A DNA stretch of 7,549 bases from JANXQG01 sp037147235 (GTDB lineage: Bacteria > Planctomycetota > Planctomycetia > Pirellulales > Thermoguttaceae). Below are positions 1-5,048 of this stretch, piece by piece (position 1 is the first letter of the stretch; each line of letters starts with the position of its first letter). The position numbers were made by a program, and so were the translations under genes. The stretch is from NCBI GenBank assembly GCA_037147235.1, contig JBAWVO010000309.1, positions 1 to 7,549 of the forward strand. Direction: 5' to 3'. The notes under the pieces are model-generated. The model searched no databases. It saw only the letters and a list, made by a program, of their open reading frames with translations, and had not been told where the DNA came from.

Positions 1-97
1 TCCGCTCGGCAAAGAGTTTCTGCACCGTGGTGCCATCGGCGATTTCAACGAAGTCGGCGAAGCCTGCACCGTTATTATTGATCAGCAAAATCTTCAA
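1..97 (-). CDS. Beta-grasp (ThiS/MoaD/ubiquitin-like) small protein, partial at window edge
   Basis: The first 32 residues are present and the rest lies beyond the left edge. The N-terminus begins MKILLINNNGAGFADFVEIA and continues DGTTVQKLFAER. A short beta strand, a second strand and then a D-G-T-T-V-x-x-L-F turn into a helix is the usual start of ThiS, MoaD and related ubiquitin-like beta-grasp domains. The start is a TTG at 95-97. It is supported by an AGGAG ribosome binding site at 107-111 with a 9-nt spacer, and there is no better in-frame start. Proteins of this fold act as sulfur carriers or as protein modifiers, with a C-terminal Gly-Gly joined by a ThiF/E1 enzyme. The C-terminus cannot be seen here, so neither role can be chosen. 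It lies downstream of a DNA-processing operon on the same strand, which makes a cofactor-biosynthesis role less obvious. The fold assignment is inference from about 30 residues. Confidence 0.6.
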   Translation of the reverse strand, partial: MKILLINNNGAGFADFVEIADGTTVQKLFAER

Positions 98-106
98 GGT
101 AGGGTA

Positions 107-111
107 CTCCT
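107..111 (-). promoter_or_regulatory. Ribosome binding site deciding the TTG start of the beta-grasp gene
   Basis: The minus strand reads AGGAG here, 9 nt before the TTG at 97. No ATG or GTG in that frame offers an equally good site, so this element fixes the start. Confidence 0.6.
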
Positions 112-114
112 GAA

Positions 115-142
115 AAAGGGAACGGAAGAAAGGGAACAGAAA
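115..142. repeat. 14-bp tandem direct repeat, purine-rich
   Basis: Two adjacent 14-bp units, AAAGGGAACGGAAG and AAAGGGAACAGAAA, match at 12 of 14 positions. They sit between the stop of the gene remnant (169) and the ribosome binding site of the beta-grasp gene. They may be a relic of replication slippage or a protein-binding site; the sequence does not say which. Confidence 0.5.
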
Positions 143-168
143 GAACGTACCACCGCACAAGCGGGCCG

Positions 169-312
169 TTACGTGAGAATCGCTGCCGCATTGGGCGAGC
201 GAAGCTGCCGCCGGATCGAAGTCCGGAAGCTGTGGAAATCAAACTCCACTGCATACTGGCAGCCGACAAGATCGTCGGGCAGTTCAGTTGCTGTAGCTGG
301 AAGACTTGCCGC
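169..312 (-). pseudogene. C-terminal remnant of an unknown gene, cut off at an inverted-repeat element
   Basis: On the minus strand an open frame of 47 codons ends at TAA (169-171). It reads from AASLPATATELPDD through LVGCQYAVEFDFHSF to RTSIRRQLRSPNAAAILT. The composition, with alternating hydrophobic, charged and aromatic residues and a basic C-terminal stretch, looks like real protein. There is no ATG or GTG start with a ribosome binding site. The frame is closed on its upstream side by a TAA at 313-315, inside the left end of the inverted-repeat element. The simplest reading is that an element entered a gene here, leaving its 3' end next to the beta-grasp gene 71 nt downstream. I do not recognise the family. 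It could be the tail of the gene whose N-terminal part is at 2529-2816, or of a different, mostly deleted gene. It may also be a chance open frame. Confidence 0.4.
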
Positions 313-429
313 TTAGGATCGGCGCATCAATAAGTGTCGCAAGAAAAGTAGCAGGCACACTCCGTGTGCCGTCCGTCCCCGCTCGGCGAGTGGGCAAAAC
401 ACGACAGTTATTTATGCGCCGATCCTTAG
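312..429. mobile_element. MITE-like element with 28-bp imperfect terminal inverted repeats
   Basis: Positions 312-339 and 402-429 are inverted repeats matching at 25 of 28 positions. The perfect core AGGATCGGCGCAT is at 315-327 and again, inverted, at 414-426. The 62 bp between them contain a perfect 7-bp hairpin, GGCACAC-TCC-GTGTGCC (354-370), in the context GTAGCAGGCACACTCCGTG. From memory, that kind of motif is dispersed through many planctomycete genomes. There is no transposase gene and I see no clean target duplication. The element directly borders a truncated reading frame (169-312). Alternatives are a large regulatory stem-loop or a dispersed palindromic repeat. Short open frames crossing it are probably spurious. 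Confidence 0.55.
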
Positions 430-658
430 GGAACCGCTCCAGATCGACAAACAAGGTCTTGGCCTGTTGCCAAGGATGCCTGCCCCAGACCCGAAGTGAG
501 AACCAAACCCAGTGATCGCAGCAGAGATTCCAACGAAGAAGCGAGGTCGTGCTGCTTGACGGCCAACAAAACCGGCCAAAGACTGTCTGTGGTTCCGCGA
601 GGCAATCTTTGCGTGAGTATCTCGCGTCACGGCAGCTTCGGGAAACCGTATTGGCAAG
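430..658. other. Non-coding leader of the first SUMF1 gene
   Basis: This stretch of about 230 bp lies between the inverted-repeat element and the ribosome binding site of the first SUMF1 gene. I see no convincing protein in either strand: frames that cross it have unusual composition and no ribosome binding sites. It contains a 6-bp stem (CTTGGC at 458-463, GCCAAG at 469-474). A TTGACG at 556-561 has only a poor -10 partner, so no promoter is called. Confidence 0.4.
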
Positions 659-664
659 AGGAGG
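659..664 (+). promoter_or_regulatory. Strong ribosome binding site for the first SUMF1 gene
   Basis: AGGAGG stands 8 nt before the ATG at 673. It selects this start over an in-frame ATG 177 nt upstream at 496, which would place the signal peptide in the middle of the protein. Confidence 0.75.
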
Positions 665-672
665 TTTGGCCC

Positions 673-1644
673 ATGTTCGGAAAAGTATTGGCAATCGCGT
701 TGATGTTCTTCGTGGCACTCGGTAGTCTTACCATCGCAACCGCCAAGGAAGCCAAGGAGGCGGGCGGCAAGCAGATTGCGCTCATCCCGGCGGGCGAGTT
801 CAAGATGGGCAGCGATGAGTCGGCGGAGGCCACGGCTGCTTTCTTCAAGAAGACCTACGGCGAGGATTATCTAATCGCTGACTTTTTCAAGCACGAGCAC
901 CCGCAGCACCGGGTTCGGATCAGCAAGCCGTTTTATCTAGGGACGTACCACGTCACGCGGGGCCAGTTCCGGCAGTTTGTTGCCGACACAGCGTACAAGA
1001 CGGACTCGGAAAAGGGCGAGAAGCCGGGAGCCTATGGCTGGAACCCTGACACGAAGATGTTCGGCTTCAACGAGAAATACTCTTGGCGGAACGCAGGTTT
1101 TGAGCAGACCGACGAGCACCCGGTGGTACACGTAAGCTGGAATGACGCGGTGGCATTCTGCGAGTGGCTGAGCAAGAAGGAGAAGAAGACTTACCGATTG
1201 CCCACGGAGGCCGAGTGGGAATATGCCTGCTGTGCGGGGACGACCACGCGGTATTCCAGCGGCGACGATCCCGAAACGCTGGCAAAGGTCGGTAACGTGG
1301 CGGATGCCACGGCGAAGGCACAGTTCCCTGATTGGACATGGACGATCAAATCCAGCGACGGCTACGTGTTTACGTCGCCGGTGGGTTCATTCCAGCCGAA
1401 TGCCTTTGGGCTATACGACATGCACGGCAATGCCTGGCAGTGGTGCGCGGATTGGTACGGGGCGGAATACTATGCCAAGTCTCCCGCAGACGACCCAAAC
1501 GGACCAGATTCCGGGGATAGCCGTGTCCTTCGTGGCGGTTCCTGGGACTACAGGCCGGACTTCACCCGTTCCGCCGGTCGCTTCGGGTACTCGCCGGACT
1601 ACCGGAACTACTTCACTGGGTTCCGCGTTTCCAGGACTCAGTAA
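673..1644 (+). CDS. Exported SUMF1/FGE-sulfatase domain protein without catalytic cysteines
   Basis: The product has 323 residues. Residues 1-24 form a signal peptide (MFGKVLAIALMFFVALGS, ending ATA before KE). The rest is one formylglycine-generating-enzyme-like domain: IPAGEFKMGS (38-47), PFYLGTYHVT (86-95), HPVVHVSWNDAVAFCEWLS (149-167), YRLPTEAEWEYA (174-185), NAFGLYDMHGNAWQWCADWY (243-262), VLRGGSW (285-291) and GFRVS (316-320). In true FGE the GGS motif is followed by two catalytic cysteines. Here the segment reads GGSWDYRPDFTRSAGRFGY with no cysteine, so sulfatase activation is unlikely. Related planctomycete proteins are numerous and mostly uncharacterised; a C-type-lectin-like binding role is possible. 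The ATG at 673 has an AGGAGG site, whereas the longer frame from 496 has no such support. The gene is followed after 108 nt by a second member of the family. Substrate and partner cannot be read from the sequence. Confidence 0.88.
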   Translation: MFGKVLAIALMFFVALGSLTIATAKEAKEAGGKQIALIPAGEFKMGSDESAEATAAFFKKTYGEDYLIADFFKHEHPQHRVRISKPFYLGTYHVTRGQFRQFVADTAYKTDSEKGEKPGAYGWNPDTKMFGFNEKYSWRNAGFEQTDEHPVVHVSWNDAVAFCEWLSKKEKKTYRLPTEAEWEYACCAGTTTRYSSGDDPETLAKVGNVADATAKAQFPDWTWTIKSSDGYVFTSPVGSFQPNAFGLYDMHGNAWQWCADWYGAEYYAKSPADDPNGPDSGDSRVLRGGSWDYRPDFTRSAGRFGYSPDYRNYFTGFRVSRTQ

Positions 1645-1677
1645 TACTATGGCCTCTGGCAGTGTTACCTTTTGCCG

Positions 1678-1704
1678 TTTTCCCCTTTTCCCCTTTTCCC
1701 TTTT
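1678..1704. repeat. 27-nt pure pyrimidine tract of alternating T4 and C3-4 blocks
   Basis: In the gap between the two SUMF1 genes the plus strand is uninterrupted pyrimidine, made of T4 and C3 or C4 blocks, and is nearly mirror-symmetrical. Just downstream is a 5-bp GC hairpin (GCCGC at 1711-1715, GCGGC at 1719-1723). Mirror-symmetric homopurine/homopyrimidine tracts can form triplex DNA under torsion. Here it may simply be an expanded simple repeat. A terminator is not supported, because the tract precedes the hairpin on the plus strand and the hairpin is short. Confidence 0.6.
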
Positions 1705-1752
1705 ACCCCTGCCGCGCAGCGGCGCGCGATATGTTTTTTGGAAAGACACGTT

Positions 1753-2532
1753 ATGAAAAACATCGTGATTGGTTGCTTTGTGCTTCTCGCAATAGCAGGG
1801 CATGCTTTGAGCGAGACGAAAGACCCGCCGAAAGGGCTGGCGGTGGATCTGGGCAAGGGCACAAAGCTGAAGCTGGTCTTGATCCCCGCCGGGGAGTTCC
1901 TGATGGGCTCGCCCGACTCGGACAAGGGCGGCGTTGACTGGAAGAAGCAGTACAAGGTGCGGATTACCAAGCCATTCTATCTTGGCAAGTACGAGGTGAC
2001 GCAGGAGCAATGGGAGGCGGTGATGGGCAGCAACCCAAGCCACTTCAAGGGTCCGAAGAACCCTGTGGAGTGCGTCAGTTGGGACGATTGCCAGCAGTTC
2101 CTTGTCAAGACAGGCGGGCGTGGGGGCAAGTTTGTATTACCCACGGAGGCTCAATGGGAATATGCGTGTCGAGCGGGAAGTACGGGCATGTTCTGTTTTG
2201 GGGACGACGAGAAACAACTTGGCGAGTACGCATGGTACGGACCGAACTCAGACAGTAAAACGCATCCTATGGGCGAGAAGAAACCGAACGCCTTTGGGCT
2301 ATATGACATGCACGGAAACGTATGGGAGTGGTGTCAGGATTGGTATGGTACGTATGGGGCGGAAGCGGCGACCGATCCTGGTGGTTCTTCAACGGGCTCG
2401 GACCGCGTGATTCGCGGCGGCGGCTGGCCCAACTACGCCTGGTCCTGCCAGTCGGAGGGCCGTGACGGGTTCTCGCCCGAGATCCGGCTCTTCATCCTGG
2501 GCTTCCGCATCTCCCAAGTTCCGGCGGACTAG
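1753..2532 (+). CDS. Second exported SUMF1/FGE-sulfatase domain protein, non-catalytic type
   Basis: The product has 259 residues. MKNIVIGCFVLLAIAGHALS (1-20) is a signal peptide with likely cleavage before E21. The SUMF1 domain follows: LVLIPAGEFLMGSPDSDKGG (41-60), KPFYLGKYEVTQEQWEAVMG (73-92), NPVECVSWDDCQQFL (103-117), FVLPTEAQWEYACRAGS (127-143), NAFGLYDMHGNVWEWCQDWY (179-198), RVIRGGGW (218-225) and FILGFRIS (247-254). The C-terminal segment GGGWPNYAWSCQSEGR has one cysteine, at the position of a non-catalytic cysteine of FGE, and the catalytic pair is absent. The ATG at 1753 has a modest GGAAAG site 7 nt upstream. The first and second genes differ clearly in sequence and length, so this is an old paralogous pair rather than a recent duplication. 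The stop TAG overlaps the stop of the convergent gene on the other strand in CTAG (2529-2532). An operon with the first gene is likely but not proved. Confidence 0.88.
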   Translation: MKNIVIGCFVLLAIAGHALSETKDPPKGLAVDLGKGTKLKLVLIPAGEFLMGSPDSDKGGVDWKKQYKVRITKPFYLGKYEVTQEQWEAVMGSNPSHFKGPKNPVECVSWDDCQQFLVKTGGRGGKFVLPTEAQWEYACRAGSTGMFCFGDDEKQLGEYAWYGPNSDSKTHPMGEKKPNAFGLYDMHGNVWEWCQDWYGTYGAEAATDPGGSSTGSDRVIRGGGWPNYAWSCQSEGRDGFSPEIRLFILGFRISQVPAD

Positions 2533-2816
2533 TCAAGGGGAGCGAGCGGAGCCAGTGCGCAGGAGATGACCTTGCCACGCACAGTGGTGACGGCCTTGAA
2601 GCTCGGGTCGGTGTTGTCCAGCAGCTTCTTACCGGCAGAGAGGAACTGGGCTTCGGCTCCGAATGGTTCGGCGGCTTCGGCCTTCTGTTCGGCCGTTAAA
2701 GACTTCCGGGTACCGAACCATTGGATGCTTACGCGGACCGCCGCCATCGTCCGCCGCAATCGCTGCGCCGGACTTGTGGCGGTATGGTTGGAAAAGTCAT
2801 TAAGAACGGTGCTCAT
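2529..2816 (-). CDS. Conserved protein of unknown function, probably truncated at its 3' end
   Basis: The open frame has 95 residues. The first 85 have the look of a conserved folded domain: SPAQRLRRTMAAVRVSIQWF (15-34), GTRKSLTAEQKAEAAEPFGA (35-54), EAQFLSAGKKLLDN (55-68) and FKAVTTVRGKVIS (73-85). The last ten residues, CALAPLAPLD, are encoded by a low-complexity run (GAGCGAGCGGAGC on the plus strand), and the frame stops in the CTAG shared with the SUMF1 stop. I recall longer planctomycete and phage-type proteins that begin like this and continue well past the VRG segment. That is memory, not a search. If so, this is an N-terminal fragment cut by the arrival of the plus-strand block. The ATG at 2816 has an AAAGG site 9 nt upstream. 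It is a soluble protein with no signal peptide, and its function is unknown. It could also be a complete short protein. Confidence 0.6.
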   Translation of the reverse strand: MSTVLNDFSNHTATSPAQRLRRTMAAVRVSIQWFGTRKSLTAEQKAEAAEPFGAEAQFLSAGKKLLDNTDPSFKAVTTVRGKVISCALAPLAPLD

Positions 2817-2855
2817 GGATGGATACCTTTATATTGGGGGTGAAGAAGCGTGTGG

Positions 2856-3017
2856 TTAGCGGTGCCCCTTGTCCTTGCCCTGCGCGACAGCCACGAATGT
2901 GCCGCACGCAGCCAAGATGCCGAACAAGGGCCAGAGGCCCAGGACGGGACCGGCCAGAATCCCCGCGCCAATCATGGCGAGGGCCAACTTGCCGCTCGAA
3001 TCGTCAATACCTTTCAC
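2856..3017 (-). CDS. Small membrane protein, 53 residues
   Basis: The protein begins MKGIDDSSGKLALAMIGAGI and ends in the charged tail QGKDKGHR. Residues 10-46 are almost wholly hydrophobic, with a Gly-Pro break (LAGPVLGLWPLFG), which suggests two short transmembrane helices with the charged N- and C-termini on the same side. The start is GTG at 3015-3017. It has an AAAGGA site at 3024-3029 and a 6-nt spacer, and is preferred to a TTG at 3050 that lacks a site and would add residues of poor composition. It resembles in size and design the 58-residue protein at 3441-3617, with weak sequence similarity around the glycine-rich helix. Function is unknown. Small two-helix proteins in phage-like clusters can be holin-like, but nothing here shows that. 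Confidence 0.6.
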   Translation of the reverse strand: MKGIDDSSGKLALAMIGAGILAGPVLGLWPLFGILAACGTFVAVAQGKDKGHR

Positions 3018-3023
3018 ACACAG

Positions 3024-3029
3024 TCCTTT
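3024..3029 (-). promoter_or_regulatory. Ribosome binding site deciding a GTG start
   Basis: AAAGGA on the minus strand stands 6 nt before the GTG at 3017. It favours a 53-residue product over a 64-residue one starting with TTG at 3050. Confidence 0.5.
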
Positions 3030-3143
3030 CGTTAGAGAAGAAACGGACAATCAGACGACCGGCCTGGCATGACCGTGCCTTACAGCAAAGGCATCAGGAG
3101 GTCGGTCGATACGTTACGTCGTTGAGGAGAGTCGTTGGACGAT

Positions 3144-3205
3144 GCCGGACATCGTGTCCGGCTACGTCACACGAAACGCATAAGCGTTTAAGTGACACGG
3201 GTGTC
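3144..3205. repeat. Cluster of three adjacent hairpins, dispersed-repeat type
   Basis: Three perfect inverted repeats lie head to tail. The first is GCCGGACA-TCG-TGTCCGGC (3144-3162). The second is a compound stem with GTCAC (3166-3170) pairing GTGAC (3192-3196) outside AAACGC (3174-3179) pairing GCGTTT (3184-3189). The third is GACAC-GG-GTGTC (3194-3205), which shares bases with the second, so they are alternatives. The cluster occupies the gap between two minus-strand genes and overlaps the last few codons of the upstream one. The first motif, read as TAGCCGGACACGATGTCC on the minus strand, resembles a dispersed planctomycete palindrome from memory. There is no T-tract after any stem, so a classical terminator is not supported. 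About 140 bp on its left (3018-3143) show no other structure. Confidence 0.6.
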
Positions 3206-3448
3206 GGAACCAAGTTGAAGGAGATTGAGGAAGGAGACCTGCCCGCGAATGGGACAGATAACCAAACTCGGGAAGGAGACAACCCCAAGAAGGATGATTG
3301 CGCCGCGCCGCCGCTGGCTTTGAGAATGTTGAAAGTGAAGGCGTTTTTCGCGACGCTCCCACCCAGCCACGGACATCGCAGCAGGAAGAAACCCGCCCGC
3401 ACCCGAGGCCGAAGCCCCGAGCACGAGCAGGATCGCAGCGTCATTCAC
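3188..3448 (-). CDS. Small two-helix membrane protein, 86 residues
   Basis: The N-terminal half has a hydrophobic helix (AAILLVLGASASGAGGFLPA, 4-23). A basic middle follows (ERREKRLHFQHSQSQRRR, 31-48), then a second hydrophobic segment (AIILLGVVSFPSLVICPI, 50-67). The start is GTG at 3446-3448, with an AAGGG site 8 nt upstream. It overlaps the end of the preceding gene in GTGAATGA, so translation is probably coupled. The frame is not certain. Another minus-strand frame (ATG at 3444, 116 residues) covers the same DNA, but it reads on through the hairpin cluster and has a less natural composition. The last 15-20 residues here also run into the hairpins, so the C-terminus may have been changed by repeat insertion. 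Function is unknown; the context is one of three small membrane proteins in a row. Confidence 0.45.
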   Translation of the reverse strand: MNDAAILLVLGASASGAGGFLPAAMSVAGWERREKRLHFQHSQSQRRRGAIILLGVVSFPSLVICPIRGQVSFLNLLQLGSDTRVT

Positions 3449-3617
3449 GCCGAATGCCCTTGTCTTGCCGAATTTCGCCCGTGTGAATGCTGGCAGCGAT
3501 CATCGCCGCCGCAACGGCCGCGAAAACCAACCATGAGCCAGCCAAGCCGCCGACGATGGCGGCAACGCCGAGGGCTCCTACGATGTGGTGCTTATTTAAC
3601 TTTTCTCTTGCTCCCAT
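3441..3617 (-). CDS. Small membrane protein, 58 residues
   Basis: The protein begins MGAREKLNKHHIVGALGVAA. A long hydrophobic stretch (12-43, with IVGGLAGSWLVFAAVAAAMI at 21-40) can form two short transmembrane helices, and it ends in a hydrophilic tail (GEIRQDKGIRRE). The ATG at 3615-3617 follows an AGGAGG site with a short 4-nt spacer. A longer frame from 3716 would start inside the nuclease gene, has no site, and adds 33 residues of poor composition. The gene lies 52 nt after the nuclease stop and overlaps the next gene by eight bases. Proteins starting MG-x-R-E-K-L-N followed by two hydrophobic segments and a GEIR tail are, as far as I recall, common small proteins in planctomycetes. Their function is unknown. 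Confidence 0.68.
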   Translation of the reverse strand: MGAREKLNKHHIVGALGVAAIVGGLAGSWLVFAAVAAAMIAASIHTGEIRQDKGIRRE

Positions 3618-3669
3618 AATACCTCCTCTGCTATTCGTAGACGATTTGAAATCAAAATGAACGGCCGTA

Positions 3670-4500
3670 CTAGCCAGACCAGCCTTGGCATTCCCTGCGG
3701 TAGTCGCACATCGCACACCCGAACCCTGGCCTGTAATTGAACCTGCCAGAATTCAACGCATCGAGATATTCACGAATCACACTGAACAGCCGACTGAAAT
3801 GAGCATCCGTTCGGGCAGCATATTCATGGAACTCAGTTTTCGGCACCTTGGTCTTTATGAGCGACCTAATCTCAATCCCAGCCTCCTTGCGGCCAGTAAT
3901 CTGCCGATAGAGCCAGGCGTAGCTCGTAAGCTGGATTTCGTGCGAGATTTCCATCGGCTCGCTGCTTCGTGCCGCCGTCTTAAAGTCGCAGATCAACGGT
4001 CCATCCTGGCCTTCAAGCACCAAGTCAACGATGCCCACCAAAGGCATTCCAAGATCTTCACCGCTTTCGGGATCGACGAGTGATGCTTCCAGGGCAACCT
4101 CGACGGCCAACGGCCTCTCATTCTGCGGCACCACGGCAAGATACGCCCTCACCAGATCGCAGGCCTGCTTTTGCATGGACTGTTCATTCGTTACGGAATC
4201 AAACGAGACGGCATCCTCGTCGATCAGCTTTGCCCAACCGTCGAGCAACTTCTGCACGACCTGTTCGGTCTCCAGCCTGACGCCAAGCTGTAGATGGCGA
4301 TAATTGGCCTCCATGGCGAAATGCACAACCTTGCCAAGGAACATCGAAGGCGAGGATGGTGTGCAAATGCCATCGATGTAGCGGAAGGCGAACTTACGAG
4401 GACAGGAGAGCCAGCAGTTCAATCTCGAAGGCGAGATATACGAATCGAAGCCCGAATGCCTTTCTTCGATCGTTTCAAAGCCAAGTAAGCCTGTGCTCAT
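3670..4500 (-). CDS. PD-(D/E)XK nuclease, Cas4/RecB/AddB type, with likely 4Fe-4S cysteines
   Basis: The protein has 276 residues. The N-terminal motif ISPSRLNCWLSCPRKFAFRY (22-41) supplies Cys33, and the C-terminal GCAMCDYRREC (261-271) supplies Cys262, Cys265 and Cys271. One cysteine near the start and a Cx2Cx5C cluster at the end is the iron-sulfur arrangement of Cas4, AddB and related nucleases. Between them lie GKVVH (56-60), GIVDLV (156-161, metal-binding Asp159), CDFKTA (171-176, Asp172 and Lys174) and EIQLTSYAWLY (188-198, Gln190 and Tyr194), which are the nuclease core motifs. It probably cuts or resects DNA ends, processing single-stranded DNA. No helicase domain is attached and no cas1 or cas2 lies nearby, so a CRISPR role is not indicated. 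The ATG at 4500 overlaps the preceding stop as TAATG, which implies translational coupling with the linker protein. The context suggests a replication or recombination module. All catalytic residues are present, so it should be active. Confidence 0.87.
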   Translation of the reverse strand: MSTGLLGFETIEERHSGFDSYISPSRLNCWLSCPRKFAFRYIDGICTPSSPSMFLGKVVHFAMEANYRHLQLGVRLETEQVVQKLLDGWAKLIDEDAVSFDSVTNEQSMQKQACDLVRAYLAVVPQNERPLAVEVALEASLVDPESGEDLGMPLVGIVDLVLEGQDGPLICDFKTAARSSEPMEISHEIQLTSYAWLYRQITGRKEAGIEIRSLIKTKVPKTEFHEYAARTDAHFSRLFSVIREYLDALNSGRFNYRPGFGCAMCDYRRECQGWSG

Positions 4501-5048
4501 TAGGCAGCTCCGTTCAGTACGGTGTCGAGGTTGATACGGCCTTCCTTGATCGCTTTCAAACTGTCGATCAATCCGGAACCGTCGAGCGTGGTCAAGGCCA
4601 CCATCGGCTTGCCAAACATCTGCTGGGCAAGGTTTTCGAGGCGGCGAACGCCAAACCCGTCGATTTGTTTGGCAAGCTGCCGGGCATACCCTACTTGCTT
4701 TTCCGAGATGGTCGTCGCGGTGTGGCCGTTGCCGTTTGAAGCGTGGCTATTGCCATTACCATTGGTGGCATGATCATTTCCGTTGCCATTGCTGCCATTC
4801 TGCTGGGTATGACCGTTGGCACCGTTCGTCGTTTGGCTCGCTGTACCGTCGGCTTGCTGCCGGGTCAATTCTTCGTCGATGACCTGCTGAGCCAGCCGGA
4901 AGACCTGGCGGATGCGATCATGGAACCGATCGGGTTCGTTGATCAGAGTCGAATCCAGTTCGACTTCCAGATTCACGTTGGCTCCACGGGAGCCATAATT
5001 GTTGTCTGCGACCTTGCGAGAGACGCCAATGTTCGTTTTTAGGGGCAT
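4500..5048 (-). CDS. Two-domain protein with Asn/Gly-rich linker, partner of the nuclease
   Basis: The protein has 182 residues in three parts. Residues 1-65 form a folded domain (MPLKTNIGVSRKVADNNYGS, then NLEVELDSTL and RIRQVFRLAQQVIDEEL). Residues 66-113 are an Asn/Gly/His/Thr-rich flexible linker. Residues 114-172 form a helical domain beginning ISEKQVGYARQLAKQIDGFG and containing LIDSLKAIKEGR. The C-terminal pattern, S-x-K-Q followed by helices and ending in L-I-D-x-L-K, is a short domain I recall at the ends of phage and plasmid DNA-processing proteins. The whole layout (globular N-domain, disordered linker, small C-terminal domain) resembles single-stranded-DNA-binding or recombination accessory proteins, but no OB-fold motif is visible. 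The ATG at 5048 follows AAGGAGG with a 5-nt spacer. The stop overlaps the nuclease start as TAATG, which strongly suggests that the two products work together. The function is inferred from context only. Confidence 0.75.
   Translation of the reverse strand: MPLKTNIGVSRKVADNNYGSRGANVNLEVELDSTLINEPDRFHDRIRQVFRLAQQVIDEELTRQQADGTASQTTNGANGHTQQNGSNGNGNDHATNGNGNSHASNGNGHTATTISEKQVGYARQLAKQIDGFGVRRLENLAQQMFGKPMVALTTLDGSGLIDSLKAIKEGRINLDTVLNGAA
4710..4853 (-). repeat. Low-complexity coding stretch for the Asn/Gly linker
   Basis: About 48 codons encode repeated NGNGN, NGNGH and NGNGS units (residues 66-113). At DNA level these are imperfect repeats of GGCAATGG- and GGCAACGG-like units on the minus strand. 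Such tracts change length readily by slippage, so linker length probably varies between relatives. Confidence 0.6.

Noticed and set aside
306..515. 69-residue plus-strand open frame over the inverted-repeat element
   Set aside because: The frame is produced by the repeat itself (VAGTLRVPSVP type). It has no ribosome binding site and no natural continuation.
556..584. Possible promoter (TTGACG with a 17-nt spacer)
   Set aside because: The -10 hexamer would be AAGACT, which matches the consensus at only three positions; chance is likely.
496..672. Upstream extension of the first SUMF1 gene to the ATG at 496
   Set aside because: It would bury the signal peptide about 59 residues inside the protein, while the ATG at 673 has a strong AGGAGG site.
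284..718. 144-residue minus-strand open frame upstream of the first SUMF1 gene
   Set aside because: It runs through the inverted-repeat element and into the opposite-strand signal-peptide region. It has unusual composition and no ribosome binding site.
3094..3444. 116-residue minus-strand open frame starting at the ATG at 3444
   Set aside because: It competes with the coupled GTG frame at 3448 and reads straight through the hairpin cluster. It cannot be fully excluded for its first half.
2819..3619. 266-residue plus-strand open frame opposite the small membrane genes
   Set aside because: It is very rich in Arg, Pro and Ser, lies across three minus-strand genes and the hairpin cluster, and has no recognisable motif. 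It is a shadow of high-GC DNA.
3670..4500. Cas4 of a CRISPR system
   Set aside because: The Fe-S nuclease layout fits Cas4, but no repeats, cas1 or cas2 are present and the neighbours are replication-type genes.
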